A stretch of DNA of 11,549 bases from Discostella pseudostelligera (GCA_036940085.1 JALLBK010001168.1:1-11549); one strand, 5' to 3'. Shown: positions 1 to 7,142, counted from the stretch's first letter. The notes: generated by a model from the sequence alone, not told the origin. Numbers and translations are program-made.

Positions 1-37
1 GCTCCATAATATAGAGGCATACATTAAAGTGCAAAGG

Positions 38-104
38 TTCCCCAAATCGGGATTCAAACCCAGGACCACACTTTTGTTAATATACGCTCTAACCAATAGA
101 TCTA
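38..104 (-). repeat. tRNA-derived (SINE-like or pseudo-tRNA) segment with A-box and B-box
   Basis: Read on the minus strand, 104-93 gives TAGATCTATTGG, close to the D-arm A box of tRNAs, and the following bases complete GGTTAGAGC. At 60-50 the minus strand reads GGTTTGAATCC, one base from the B-box consensus GGTTCGANTCC. The gap between the boxes, about 32 bp, is normal for an internal pol III promoter. A working tRNA is unlikely: the three bases next to the T loop pair, but the outermost T-stem pair is C-A, no clean anticodon stem forms, and the 3' segment TTTGGGG has no complementary 5' acceptor strand. A decayed tRNA gene or the head of a tRNA-derived SINE fits best. The boxes are seen; the element class is inferred. 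Confidence 0.45.
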
Positions 105-138
105 CCACACTTTTGTTAATATATGCTCTAACCAGTAG
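65..138. repeat. Direct tandem repeat, 35 bp units at 39 bp period
   Basis: Positions 65-99 and 104-138 are 35-bp copies differing at two positions (c85/t124 and a96/g135), separated by four bases. Each unit starts ACCACACTTTTGTTAATATA and carries the reverse complement of a D-arm-like GGTTAGAGC. The second unit also forms most of the left arm of the palindrome at 113-186. Close identity suggests a recent local duplication. Confidence 0.85.
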
Positions 139-186
139 AGCATATACGATCGTATTAGCTCTATTGGTTAGAGCATATATTAACAA
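113..186. repeat. 74-bp near-perfect palindrome
   Basis: The arms 113-140 and 159-186 are inverted copies with 27 of 28 matches (mismatch 135/164). The central ATACGATCGTAT at 144-155 is a perfect palindrome on the same axis, leaving only pairs 142/157 and 143/156 unmatched between. Overall 34 of 37 pairs are complementary and pairing stops sharply outside 113 and 186. The right arm contains TAGCTCTATTGG, a tRNA A-box-like sequence, and covers the last codons and stop of the MATH-BTB gene. Such a structure can fold as a hairpin in RNA or extrude as a cruciform, and might act in 3' end formation of the gene read on the minus strand. Confidence 0.85.
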
Positions 187-1297
187 GTTCACTGATGCTC
201 ATGGCGCTGAAATCATTATTGAAATTTATCCTATCCTTCTTCTCTACCCTCATAAAAGCAGCCAGAATGTCATTGGCGAGATTGATCGGGGCCTGAGACA
301 ATAACTTTTGCTCATGTCCTTCAGCCTTGTTGTTCTTTATTATGAAATCAATGATAGCCTCCCTAAGTAGTGCACAGTTCTTTGAGTTGGCAAAATGAAG
401 ATGCTCCATAACATTCTCAAGAGTAAGCGTCATTGAAGACACATAATACGCTTCCGCCTCGAGCTTGAGATTGGACAAACCGTATCTATCTGCCGCTTCA
501 ATGATCTCCTTAGTATGCAAAATGACAGCTCCAAACGCAGGGATATCAAGTCCATAAATGTAATACAACAAATGATGAAATGTGTCTGGCGATACATTGG
601 GAATATGAACAGCGGAAGGTGCATCGTTAGTTCCACATATCTTGGCAAGCAGGGGAGCAGCTTTCTTCAAGATTAATGAGTGGGCAACGAAAGTCTTAGC
701 ATGGATAACCATATCCGTGTTTTGTTTACCCCCGACTTCAAAGACAATATCCGCAGTATCTTTATCCATGAACAACCCTTGGACTGTCTTGCAAACCGAA
801 GGATTTTTTGGAATGAATGGAAATTCGGGGCGGCGCTTCATTCTAACTTCAACCACTAACGTGCCCATTATGAGATTGTTCAGGGCTTTTTGACGTGTAA
901 TCATTTCCTCCCATCCAACTCTACGATATTGTTCAAAACGCTCCGTTGGTGATACAACTTTGACGATGTTGTCGTCGTTGCAATCTTTGATAGAAAAGCC
1001 ATATTTGATATCGATATCATCACTTGACTCTTTTTGTATCATGATGGACAACCATGATTCATCCTCCCCACACCGTTCGACTTCGTATAGATCGAACCAA
1101 AGACGCCATCGATGGCCCAAACACGAAAATCTCGAAGATTTAACGTATCCATCGCCGTCACCATCCGTCGTCAGCTCTGCAAAATTATGAAAGTAAACCT
1201 TAGTTGTCTCCCAATCTTGAAAAGCTGAAGGTGGGGTACCCACATGAACTGCTGCTGTAGGACGAGGATCGCTCTCGGCACCGATGGGTCGGGACAT
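161..1297 (-). CDS. MATH-BTB domain protein, probable cullin-3 substrate adaptor
   Basis: A 378-residue protein with an N-terminal MATH/TRAF-like domain (about 30-155), a BTB/POZ domain (about 175-290) and a partial BACK-like helical region (about 290-350). BTB hallmarks are visible: DIVFEV at 183-188, then HAKTFVAHSLIL with APLLAKI, IPNVSPDTFHHLLYYIYG at 232-249 and AADRYGL at 268-274. Family knowledge: MATH-BTB proteins bind a substrate through MATH and cullin-3 through BTB, forming ubiquitin ligases; many act in nucleus or cytosol. The ATG at 1297 gives a full MATH domain and lies in a good context. The C-terminus is odd. After M-S-I-S-E-L the last residues V-N-I-C-S-N-Q are encoded by the palindrome arm, where I would expect further SAP-like sequence from memory of diatom relatives. 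The substrate cannot be told from sequence. Confidence 0.88.
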   Translation of the reverse strand: MSRPIGAESDPRPTAAVHVGTPPSAFQDWETTKVYFHNFAELTTDGDGDGYVKSSRFSCLGHRWRLWFDLYEVERCGEDESWLSIMIQKESSDDIDIKYGFSIKDCNDDNIVKVVSPTERFEQYRRVGWEEMITRQKALNNLIMGTLVVEVRMKRRPEFPFIPKNPSVCKTVQGLFMDKDTADIVFEVGGKQNTDMVIHAKTFVAHSLILKKAAPLLAKICGTNDAPSAVHIPNVSPDTFHHLLYYIYGLDIPAFGAVILHTKEIIEAADRYGLSNLKLEAEAYYVSSMTLTLENVMEHLHFANSKNCALLREAIIDFIIKNNKAEGHEQKLLSQAPINLANDILAAFMRVEKKDRINFNNDFSAMSISELVNICSNQ

Positions 1298-1664
1298 GAT
1301 GATGAGAGTAGGGTCGTGGTTGGGCGGGTGATGAAGGGTGTTGGAATGAAGAGGTTTAGTGTGAAGGAATGGTGGGTGAAGGGGGAAGATAGTGTATTCG
1401 ATTTTGTAGGAAAGTTGGACGGCAGTGATTTTTGGCGGGAGAACTTAGATTTGGCGGGAAATCGCTGCAATCCTCCATGCCGGCCGCCATCCTCATTCTC
1501 TCTAGAGAGCTAGAGAGATATCCGATATTTGATGTACTAGGTTATGTTCTACTGAACTAGTGGGTGGTCGAAAGCGTGAGTGGATATCCTCCTCCTCAAT
1601 CCTTTATCCAACCTCCATCGCCCTTCAATTATCTTGTACTTACTCTATTTCTATTTCATCCTAG
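1298..1664. promoter_or_regulatory. Divergent promoter with two E2F-like sites (MATH-BTB / TMEM14)
   Basis: This 367-bp gap separates two head-to-head genes and shows no convincing coding potential. Two copies of TTTGGCGGGA lie at 1431-1440 and 1450-1459, 19 bp apart. The second extends to TTTGGCGGGAAA, matching the classical palindromic E2F/DP site. A perfect palindrome CTCTCTAGAGAG is at 1498-1509. The sites sit about 135-165 bp from the MATH-BTB start and 205-235 bp from the TMEM14 start. Binding by an E2F/DP factor is inferred. Confidence 0.6.
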
Positions 1665-2000
1665 ATGAGCAACATTCCTGGCTCAGCTCATCCCGCATTT
1701 ACCTTCGGGGGCATAACTATCGTCGGTGGGGTTCTCGGATATGTTCGAAAGGGGTCGAAGCCATCGCTCGGCGCTGGCATCGTGTGCGGGAGCTTGCTCA
1801 TCGCAAGTGGTGTGATGATCTCTGGTGATTCGCAATATGGTGGTCACTCTCTCGCAGCAGGAACATCAGCGTTGATGACACTGGGTATGGGGCATCGGTT
1901 GATGAAGACGGGTAAATTTATGCCAGCTGGTGTGGTGTCGGTACTTGCGGCGGCGAGCATGGGTTATCACACACTGAAAGCTCTCGAGTGGAAAGATTAA
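1665..2000 (+). CDS. TMEM14 / FAX (UPF0136) family small membrane protein
   Basis: A 111-residue, glycine- and alanine-rich protein with four predicted membrane helices, near residues 10-28, 33-52, 62-80 and 86-103. The family signature is visible: a first helix rich in glycine ending G-Y-V-R-K-G-S-K-P-S-L-G-A-G, and near the end R-L-M-K-T-G-K-F-M-P-A-G-V-V-S. Length and helix count are normal for TMEM14 proteins. Family knowledge: animal TMEM14 members sit in the inner mitochondrial membrane and TMEM14C is needed for haem synthesis; plant FAX1 relatives export fatty acids across the plastid envelope. No targeting leader is seen, so organelle and substrate are undecided. The ATG at 1665 is chosen because it starts just before the first helix. 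It shares a promoter with the MATH-BTB gene and converges on the fucosyltransferase gene. Confidence 0.85.
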   Translation: MSNIPGSAHPAFTFGGITIVGGVLGYVRKGSKPSLGAGIVCGSLLIASGVMISGDSQYGGHSLAAGTSALMTLGMGHRLMKTGKFMPAGVVSVLAAASMGYHTLKALEWKD

Positions 2001-2111
2001 GATTCTACTACGTGCACCGTGAGCAATTTGCATTGAGTCTTTATGCGATGATTATAATTATTCTAGTGGGTGGAAAATTTGTATATATTTAATCTTCCAT
2101 CAAGTGACCAT

Positions 2112-2184
2112 AGATGCGAATGACTGTTGTATCTGGAGGTGTTGTCAGGTGCCCATCAAATGCAAATGACTTTTGCATCTGGAG
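2112..2184. repeat. Imperfect 27-bp direct repeat with hairpin, in a convergent 3' region
   Basis: The 263 bp between two converging genes hold two related copies, 2112-2138 and 2158-2184, 46 bp apart, both ending in CTGGAG. The second copy contains ATGCAAA-TGACT-TTTGCAT, a 7-bp perfect inverted repeat with a 5-base loop. In the first copy the hairpin is degraded. Either strand could use it in 3' end formation, but no function is shown. Confidence 0.55.
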
Positions 2185-2263
2185 TGAGAAGTGTGGTCGG
2201 ATATCGATCGGTCATGATATCGAACATCGCTTATGTAATTGATCAACTGCAAATACACGGAAA

Positions 2264-4237
2264 CTAAATTGCACGCTCTTCTCTGACATTCTCATCTCCA
2301 TCAATGCCCACCCAAGCGGTCGGCCATTCCCTAGCAGTCATTACTTTGTGGGGGTTCACCCATGTGTGCGTGTTGAACTTACGTTCAGGCGTGCTGTAAT
2401 ATGAAGTAGATCCCGGCATGCCATAATATCCTCTCAATCGGTTAATATACCCAGTAAATGTGCTGAACCACGTGCCAACGAACAGCCTACCTCGACTTGC
2501 AACAATCGTATCAATCATACCCATGAAATTCGGATCTAAATCTTTCAAGCCTGCAGCATCGGAAAAGTCGCTCAAAAACCGTAAATTGTAATGTTTCGTC
2601 AGGGGCTTGAAGAAATCGCGATTCTTCTCATCAGTAGCAATGTAAATGATCTCATTCTTCCGGAAAAGTTCTTTGGTGATATTATACCAATCATGTGCGG
2701 TAATTTTCACCTTCTTGTATTGAAAGTCACCCCGCCTAACATGCATGGCAGAAAAGGAAGGTTGGGAACTACCGGGTTCCTTTGCTTCCTGCTCCAGAGC
2801 TCGGATAACTTTCCCAGCAGCACAATAGATGGCGTCACCGTAGTGCAAAAAATCACGCACAAACCGCTTGTAGTAATGATCGACTTTCGTATCCGTGAAG
2901 TACATAAATGTGTAAAAATGATTCAATAACCGATGATGCTTCTCTCCAGCATTAAAATGTATCCAGGGTGCCGATGCCAATTCCTTCCCATAAAATATCG
3001 GGTTACGTTCATCACAGAACTCCTCGACTTTTACTTTTTGTGCATATGGCAATGAGTCAAATATCTGTGAGTCTGTTGAATGTTGCATTGTGGATGCTTT
3101 CTGTGTATCCAAGTCAAATATCAGACAATCTCTTCCAGCTTGCAGTTCGGGAACGTAGGCATGGGATCTCAAGAAGTCGTAGATTGTGTCGCATGGTCTG
3201 TCGCTTTTGGCAACGTAAATGCATTCTTCGGCGGACTTCCGCAATGTTTTCCCTTCTGATCCGACCGGCATGGTGAACATTTTCTTATGACCACGTCTCT
3301 TCTTACTGCCAGTCTCCAAAAATTCGGTCATCGAAATGATCTCCAACTTGTTTCTCAGGGCCACATTCTCTAAATATAAGAAGTCGGCGAATCCATGATG
3401 TACTTTTCTTTTTGTGCCATCCGGGTTTCGACTCAACAAGTAAAAGGGTGTGTCAGGAGGTAGAACTAATGTCCGTCCAGTTGCCGCCGCAAAGACAATT
3501 ACGTTCTCTAATGACATTCGTATATTGTTCCACCCTCCTCTATCTGGTTCAAATGTGACATATCGTTTCTCTTTGGATTGTGGATTGAATGGAGAAATGA
3601 AGGAGACATCTTGTTGTCCCTGTGGATCATTCCAATAGGCTAATTCGTCCATGTGAAGGACACCGTCAGCAGTAGGACACTGGATTGAACCATGATGTGC
3701 ACCTATCAATGCAGGAGTCTGTGAGAGAGGAAGTCCAGACACTCCTCGTGCTAATGGAAGAGGATCGCCCTTGATCCGATTTATTATCGATACGTCGCCC
3801 TCAAAACTCTGCTGCCGTTGTTTACCCATGAGATGGTGCCAAAGTAACAATGTCTTATTCTCTGCCAAGTCCAAAATTCCCCCGTGACCATCACCATGCT
3901 TGTGCAGCCAATCTTTGTGGCTAATCCCACTCGATGGAAAATCCCCAGATAAGAATGGAAATATGGTGACAAGAAAAAATATTGCCGATGCCGTTACGAA
4001 GACTATGACGAGGCGATCTTGAGAGGGTGGTTTCGTCCGCGTCGCGATTGGGGGCCGCCGCTTCAGCCGTCGCAATCGTTGGGTGTTTGACGTTTGATTA
4101 TTTAGTGGATTATCATCTAATGTCGCGGGACGGTTTATGGCGTCGAGGAGCGATGGAGAGGATAATTCCATCTTTCGTACTCCTGTTCCACTTGCACCTT
4201 GCACTGCATCGGCACCGGCCGCCAGGTCCATTTCCAT
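2264..4237 (-). CDS. Type II membrane GDP-fucose protein O-fucosyltransferase-like protein
   Basis: About 657 residues from the chosen start. A cytosolic tail with basic stretch RLRRLKRRPP precedes one membrane helix (about residues 76-95), then a stem and a large lumenal domain, the layout of a Golgi/ER glycosyltransferase. O-fucosyltransferase motifs appear in order: GGWNNIRMSLENVIVFAAATGRTLVLPP-like N-terminal donor region (positions 3541-3457), the HVRRGDF motif that in this fold binds GDP-fucose (2745-2725), I-Y-I-A-T-D-E, and the C-terminal F-V-G-T-W-F-S-T-F-T-G-Y-I-N-R-L-R-G. Family knowledge: these enzymes transfer fucose from GDP-fucose to Ser/Thr of proteins or related acceptors. 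The acceptor is unknown. The frame stays open to 4528, but residues upstream of 4237 are low-complexity and overlap the E2F-like sites and the start of the divergent gene. The ATG at 4237 has a strong context (ACCATGG); the ATG at 4171 is an alternative. Confidence 0.8.
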   Translation of the reverse strand: MEMDLAAGADAVQGASGTGVRKMELSSPSLLDAINRPATLDDNPLNNQTSNTQRLRRLKRRPPIATRTKPPSQDRLVIVFVTASAIFFLVTIFPFLSGDFPSSGISHKDWLHKHGDGHGGILDLAENKTLLLWHHLMGKQRQQSFEGDVSIINRIKGDPLPLARGVSGLPLSQTPALIGAHHGSIQCPTADGVLHMDELAYWNDPQGQQDVSFISPFNPQSKEKRYVTFEPDRGGWNNIRMSLENVIVFAAATGRTLVLPPDTPFYLLSRNPDGTKRKVHHGFADFLYLENVALRNKLEIISMTEFLETGSKKRRGHKKMFTMPVGSEGKTLRKSAEECIYVAKSDRPCDTIYDFLRSHAYVPELQAGRDCLIFDLDTQKASTMQHSTDSQIFDSLPYAQKVKVEEFCDERNPIFYGKELASAPWIHFNAGEKHHRLLNHFYTFMYFTDTKVDHYYKRFVRDFLHYGDAIYCAAGKVIRALEQEAKEPGSSQPSFSAMHVRRGDFQYKKVKITAHDWYNITKELFRKNEIIYIATDEKNRDFFKPLTKHYNLRFLSDFSDAAGLKDLDPNFMGMIDTIVASRGRLFVGTWFSTFTGYINRLRGYYGMPGSTSYYSTPERKFNTHTWVNPHKVMTAREWPTAWVGIDGDENVREERAI

Positions 4238-4526
4238 GGTCCAGCCATCCGCAGACCGCGCGCAGATGCAGATCGAAGATCCCCCATTTTCCCGCCATTT
4301 TCGACACAAGCTACAAGGCGTATCTTTTGTGTGGCGCGCGCGCGGCGCACTCCTCCACTCCCGCCAATGAGTTCCGCGTGGCGTACCAACAACCAACACC
4401 AACACCAATCGATGACCGATGACGATGACGTGACCACGGCGATGGCGATGGCGATGGCGACCGGTCCAATCAATACAGACTAAGAATACTCCATCACCGA
4501 TCATCGACCTAGTAACAACTTCCTCC
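4238..4526. promoter_or_regulatory. Divergent promoter with E2F-like sites (fucosyltransferase / thioredoxin-like)
   Basis: This stretch holds TTTTCCCGCCATTTT at 4287-4301 and a second, weaker CTCCCGCCAATGA at 4358-4370 that also contains a CCAAT pentamer. A GCGC-rich block is at 4332-4349. CCAAT also occurs at 4465-4469. A GATGGC hexamer array at 4438-4460 and ACCAAC-type repeats at 4385-4409 make the translated minus frame repetitive (alternating His-Arg), supporting a non-coding reading. Promoter role is inferred from position and motifs. Confidence 0.55.
4438..4460. repeat. GATGGC hexanucleotide microsatellite
   Basis: Nearly four head-to-tail copies of GATGGC lie within the divergent 5' region, 67 bp upstream of the thioredoxin-like start codon. 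It is a simple repeat likely to vary in copy number between strains. Confidence 0.8.
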
Positions 4527-5310
4527 ATGCCTCATTTACTTTCTTTCCCCGCGGTGGCATTGGCTATCGCCATCACCGTCCTCGCTCTTGTACAAATGCC
4601 GGTGGCCGATGCCGCGAGAGCGAGAGCATCGACTCTCATGCCGGCCTTCCTCAAAAAGAAGACATACACTCCACTATTATTCTTCAAAGTTCCACTAGGA
4701 ACAATGGATGAATGTGAGTAGTATCTACCATTGAAATTCGGCTAGATAATTTCGTGATGAATCTCTGACACATCTCATGTTTATTCCTCTCGTCGTACTT
4801 TACCTATCTCAATGTTTACTTATCATACTATCACGATATTAATAAAATATTGCCCACCACATCTTCACGATAATTTCCTTGGGCAATACCAAAGGCGACA
4901 AAATGGACAAGATAATAAAGAAACTAGAGAAAGAACAAAACATCCAAGTCGACCGTTTGGATATTATGCGTGATCGATATGCACGTAAGCTCTACGAAAA
5001 ATTGGTCGAGGGAGATTTGCGCAGTCCTTTTCCACTATTGTACCATCGCGAATCACTCCAACGTGTGTATGGTCTTGCGGATAAGGATTTAGTTCGCTCC
5101 TGGTCCAAGGGACGATTGTTGCCCGATCAGAATGTCAATGAGAAGGAGATTACGGTATTGGGTGGGGAGGATGGTAGTGTACCACAGGAGGAGGAGATGG
5201 ATATGGAGGAGTTAGAGATGGAGATGGATGCGGAGCTGACACCGATGCAACGGAGGGGGAAGGAGGCGATGAAGAGAAGAATGGAGGAGGGTAGAAAGAA
5301 GAGAAACTAG
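4527..5310 (+). CDS. Secreted or endomembrane thioredoxin-like protein, two exons
   Basis: Exons 4527-4713 and 4895-5310 join in phase 1 to a 200-residue protein. Residues about 1-30 form a signal peptide with hydrophobic core A-V-A-L-A-I-A-I-T-V-L-A-L-V and a likely cleavage after V-A-D-A. Then comes a thioredoxin-like fold: strand P-L-L-F-F-K-V, a degenerate active site G-T-M-D-E-C, helix K-M-D-K-I-I-K-K-L-E-K-E, strand Q-V-D-R-L-D-I, the cis-proline strand F-P-L-L-Y, and R-V-Y-G plus a final helix ending R-S-W-S-K-G. The splice creates the Cys codon (T|GC). Only that cysteine, at the place of the second Cys of CxxC, is present, so dithiol oxidoreductase chemistry is doubtful. The tail (about 155-200) is very acidic, Met/Glu-rich, then basic. 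Fold assignment is by motif reading, without a database match. No F follows the signal cleavage site, so plastid import is not indicated. Confidence 0.65.
4714..4894 (+). other. Spliceosomal intron, 181 bp, in the thioredoxin-like gene
   Basis: The donor is GTGAGT at 4714 and the acceptor CAATACCAAAG ends at 4894, preceded by T/C-rich sequence. No other AG lies in the downstream half of the intron, so this acceptor is favoured. Removing it keeps the frame (187 + 416 = 603 nt). Retention meets a TAG three codons on. The splice restores the C-x-K-M-D helix start of the fold. Confidence 0.75.
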
Positions 5311-5447
5311 AACGGGTTTGAATAGCGCCGTGTGATTCAAAAGGGACGACGGTGTGCTGGCTGCGTCAAAAAGTAGCTCTATTTTCATTGAATGGCAATT
5401 TATGGATTCGGAATGCTCGTGATGTGATGAAGACACACTCAACAAAC

Positions 5448-6704
5448 TTATCTATATGTGTGATCCGAGTCATGAATGGAACGAAGGGTATTCCTTGTCA
5501 GAGTGAACAGCCAAAACGACGCCCCAGTGCTTGCAGATGATTTCAGAAGCGATGGAACTAAGCCTTTATAAAATGCTGCCATACCCTCTCTCTTTGCGAT
5601 TTGTCTAAAACAGTCAATCATACCTTCGTATACAACAGGACCACTGCCTCCATTGTGCTTCATTGGACCATTTTTGTGTAGTGCCCTGGAATGTGACGAC
5701 GACACTCTACGGTGGGTAGGAATGGCCGCTTTGTAATTGGTAGTTTTTGGTTTCGAACCCCAAAATGCCTGAGCCTGCAATCGTTTCTTCACAGTATCCA
5801 ATGGATAGACCAACAATTTGCTAATAACACCAGCACCCATGCCCGCAATGCCCGATACAGCGCTATCGGAACTACGTCCACTCATCAGGATCAAAACATC
5901 ATGCACTGCAAAATTTATACCCATGTACGGAACAATCTGCAACAAGCCAGGTAAACTACCCGCATAGAATCCTCGAAGACCCTTCCTTTCGTACATTTCA
6001 CGTGCAAATTCCTGCATCGTACGGGGTGGACGTCGATGAACAAATTGTTGATGCCGCATCGTCGCCAACTCAGTAGTGTGTTTCGACCAAGTCACATTTG
6101 AGGCTGGAATTGGGAATATACCCCTTGCGGCAAATATCGTTCGGCATAGATCAAATGGGTAGGTTATAATGGTGGCACAGACACCGGAAATGGCACCTGA
6201 GGTGAAACTGATCGCACCGGATGTCGACATGTTGTATTCAGAATTGTTGTTTTGAATTGCATTGTATTGTTTTTGAAGATATTCACAAGTTTGACCATAG
6301 ATCCAAAACTGAGATACACTGTATCCCATCCACAGGTAGGATGCTGCAACATTTCCACGGAATAGTGAGCGTATGCCGCCTTCTTTTGTAGCAATGGCAA
6401 TTATGTCGTGCATGATTCTCAATTCTCCGCCGACAAACGAAGAAGGTTTCGCACTGTTTGATGCTGCTAATGATTGCAAATTTTTGTTGCTCGTCGGAGA
6501 TGATGATGGCGGAGCAAGCTGACGTCGAATTTTCAGTAGATCTAACGGAGCCGTAATGGCACGTGCGCCCAATCCGGCCGCGGCACCGGCGATGATGTCG
6601 TGCCAATGCGGATAGCTGGGTGGAGATGGAGACGCTGTCGTCGATGGCGATGGACTTGACCGTGTAAAAGAGTTAGCCAATTTTGATTCTGGATGTGACC
6701 CCAT
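5448..6704 (-). CDS. Mitochondrial carrier (SLC25) protein, thiamine-pyrophosphate-carrier-like
   Basis: 418 residues with the tripartite repeat of the SLC25 family. The three odd-helix signatures are P-L-D-L-L-K-I-R (53-60), P-F-D-L-C-R-T-I (183-190) and P-L-D-T-V-K-K-R-L-Q (301-310), each followed by a second-helix G-F/L-Y/F-x-G motif (S-L-F-R-G, G-F-Y-A-G, A-F-Y-K-G). Family knowledge: these six-helix proteins move metabolites across the inner mitochondrial membrane. The second repeat P-F-D-L-x-R-T-x-F-A-A-x-G and third Y-P-L-D-x-x-K-K-R-L-Q resemble Tpc1/SLC25A19, which exchanges thiamine pyrophosphate for nucleotides. The match is from memory, so substrate is less sure than family. Long Ser/Pro-rich N-terminal (1-32) and matrix-loop insertions (65-92, 320-355) make it larger than the usual ~300 residues. 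It shares a promoter with the Tom22-like gene and converges on the thioredoxin-like gene. Confidence 0.85.
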   Translation of the reverse strand: MGSHPESKLANSFTRSSPSPSTTASPSPPSYPHWHDIIAGAAAGLGARAITAPLDLLKIRRQLAPPSSSPTSNKNLQSLAASNSAKPSSFVGGELRIMHDIIAIATKEGGIRSLFRGNVAASYLWMGYSVSQFWIYGQTCEYLQKQYNAIQNNNSEYNMSTSGAISFTSGAISGVCATIITYPFDLCRTIFAARGIFPIPASNVTWSKHTTELATMRHQQFVHRRPPRTMQEFAREMYERKGLRGFYAGSLPGLLQIVPYMGINFAVHDVLILMSGRSSDSAVSGIAGMGAGVISKLLVYPLDTVKKRLQAQAFWGSKPKTTNYKAAIPTHRRVSSSHSRALHKNGPMKHNGGSGPVVYEGMIDCFRQIAKREGMAAFYKGLVPSLLKSSASTGASFWLFTLTRNTLRSIHDSDHTYR

Positions 6705-7142
6705 ACTATCCGGGCAATGTAGAGGTCCTTAAGCGAATAGGCATTGATCGCAGGACGAATAGTTCCGCCTGGCGTTATGGTTATGGTCATGATCTCAACG
6801 ACGAGGTCGCTCTGCTTGTTGTTTTGTTGTTGTTGTTGCTGTTGTCGGTCGCTGCGCAGCAGCAGCATGCAGCAGCTGTTGGCGCTTTCCCGCCAAATAA
6901 CTGCTTTGTGTGTTGTGTGGGTGGAAGGGCCAAAACATCTGGCGGGAAATACGTAACTGCCACGTGTAGAATAATATGATGGCGGGAAATCCCCGCCGGG
7001 CTTTCCCGCCAAACCCAAAAGCAATACCAAAGCCAGCCAAATCCACTCAAAATTATTTCTATTTTTTTCACACCACCCCGCCCCGCCCACCCCTTGATAC
7101 CGTTGCATCTCAGCCCTATCCGCCAACTCCATAGTAATAATA
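6705..7142. promoter_or_regulatory. Divergent promoter with four E2F-like sites (carrier / Tom22-like)
   Basis: This 438-bp gap separates the two head-to-head mitochondrial genes. E2F-like sites are TTTCCCGCCAAA at 6886-6897, GGCGGGAAAT at 6941-6950, GGCGGGAAAT at 6981-6990, and TTTCCCGCCAAA at 7002-7013. The two middle copies are identical and exactly 40 bp apart, and the two outer 12-mers are identical. 6981-6989 and 7002-7010 form a perfect 9-bp inverted repeat around a CCCCGCCGGG-containing spacer. Frames open across it translate to low-complexity Gln/Cys runs and are not credible genes. Confidence 0.7.
6814..6878. repeat. TTG / CAG trinucleotide repeat tract
   Basis: TTG repeats (about 6816-6846) are followed by a GCTGC-GCAGC palindrome and CAG/GCA units to about 6878, all in the carrier/Tom22 promoter. 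The CTG and CAG parts can pair into hairpins, so replication slippage and strain-to-strain length change are likely. Confidence 0.75.

Noticed and set aside
38..104. A functional tRNA gene on the minus strand
   Set aside because: A- and B-box-like sequences are present, but no 5' acceptor strand pairs with TTTGGGG and no 5-bp anticodon stem forms.
65..187. CRISPR-like array
   Set aside because: There are only two direct copies with a 4-bp spacer and one inverted copy, in a eukaryotic context with no cas genes.
2725..2745. CCCCGCC at about 2731 as another E2F-like site
   Set aside because: It lies inside the conserved HVRRGDF coding motif and lacks the TTT/AAA flank.
4027..4483. Several plus-strand frames opposite the fucosyltransferase N-terminus
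   Set aside because: They are antisense shadows rich in Arg, His and Pro, with no recognisable domain.
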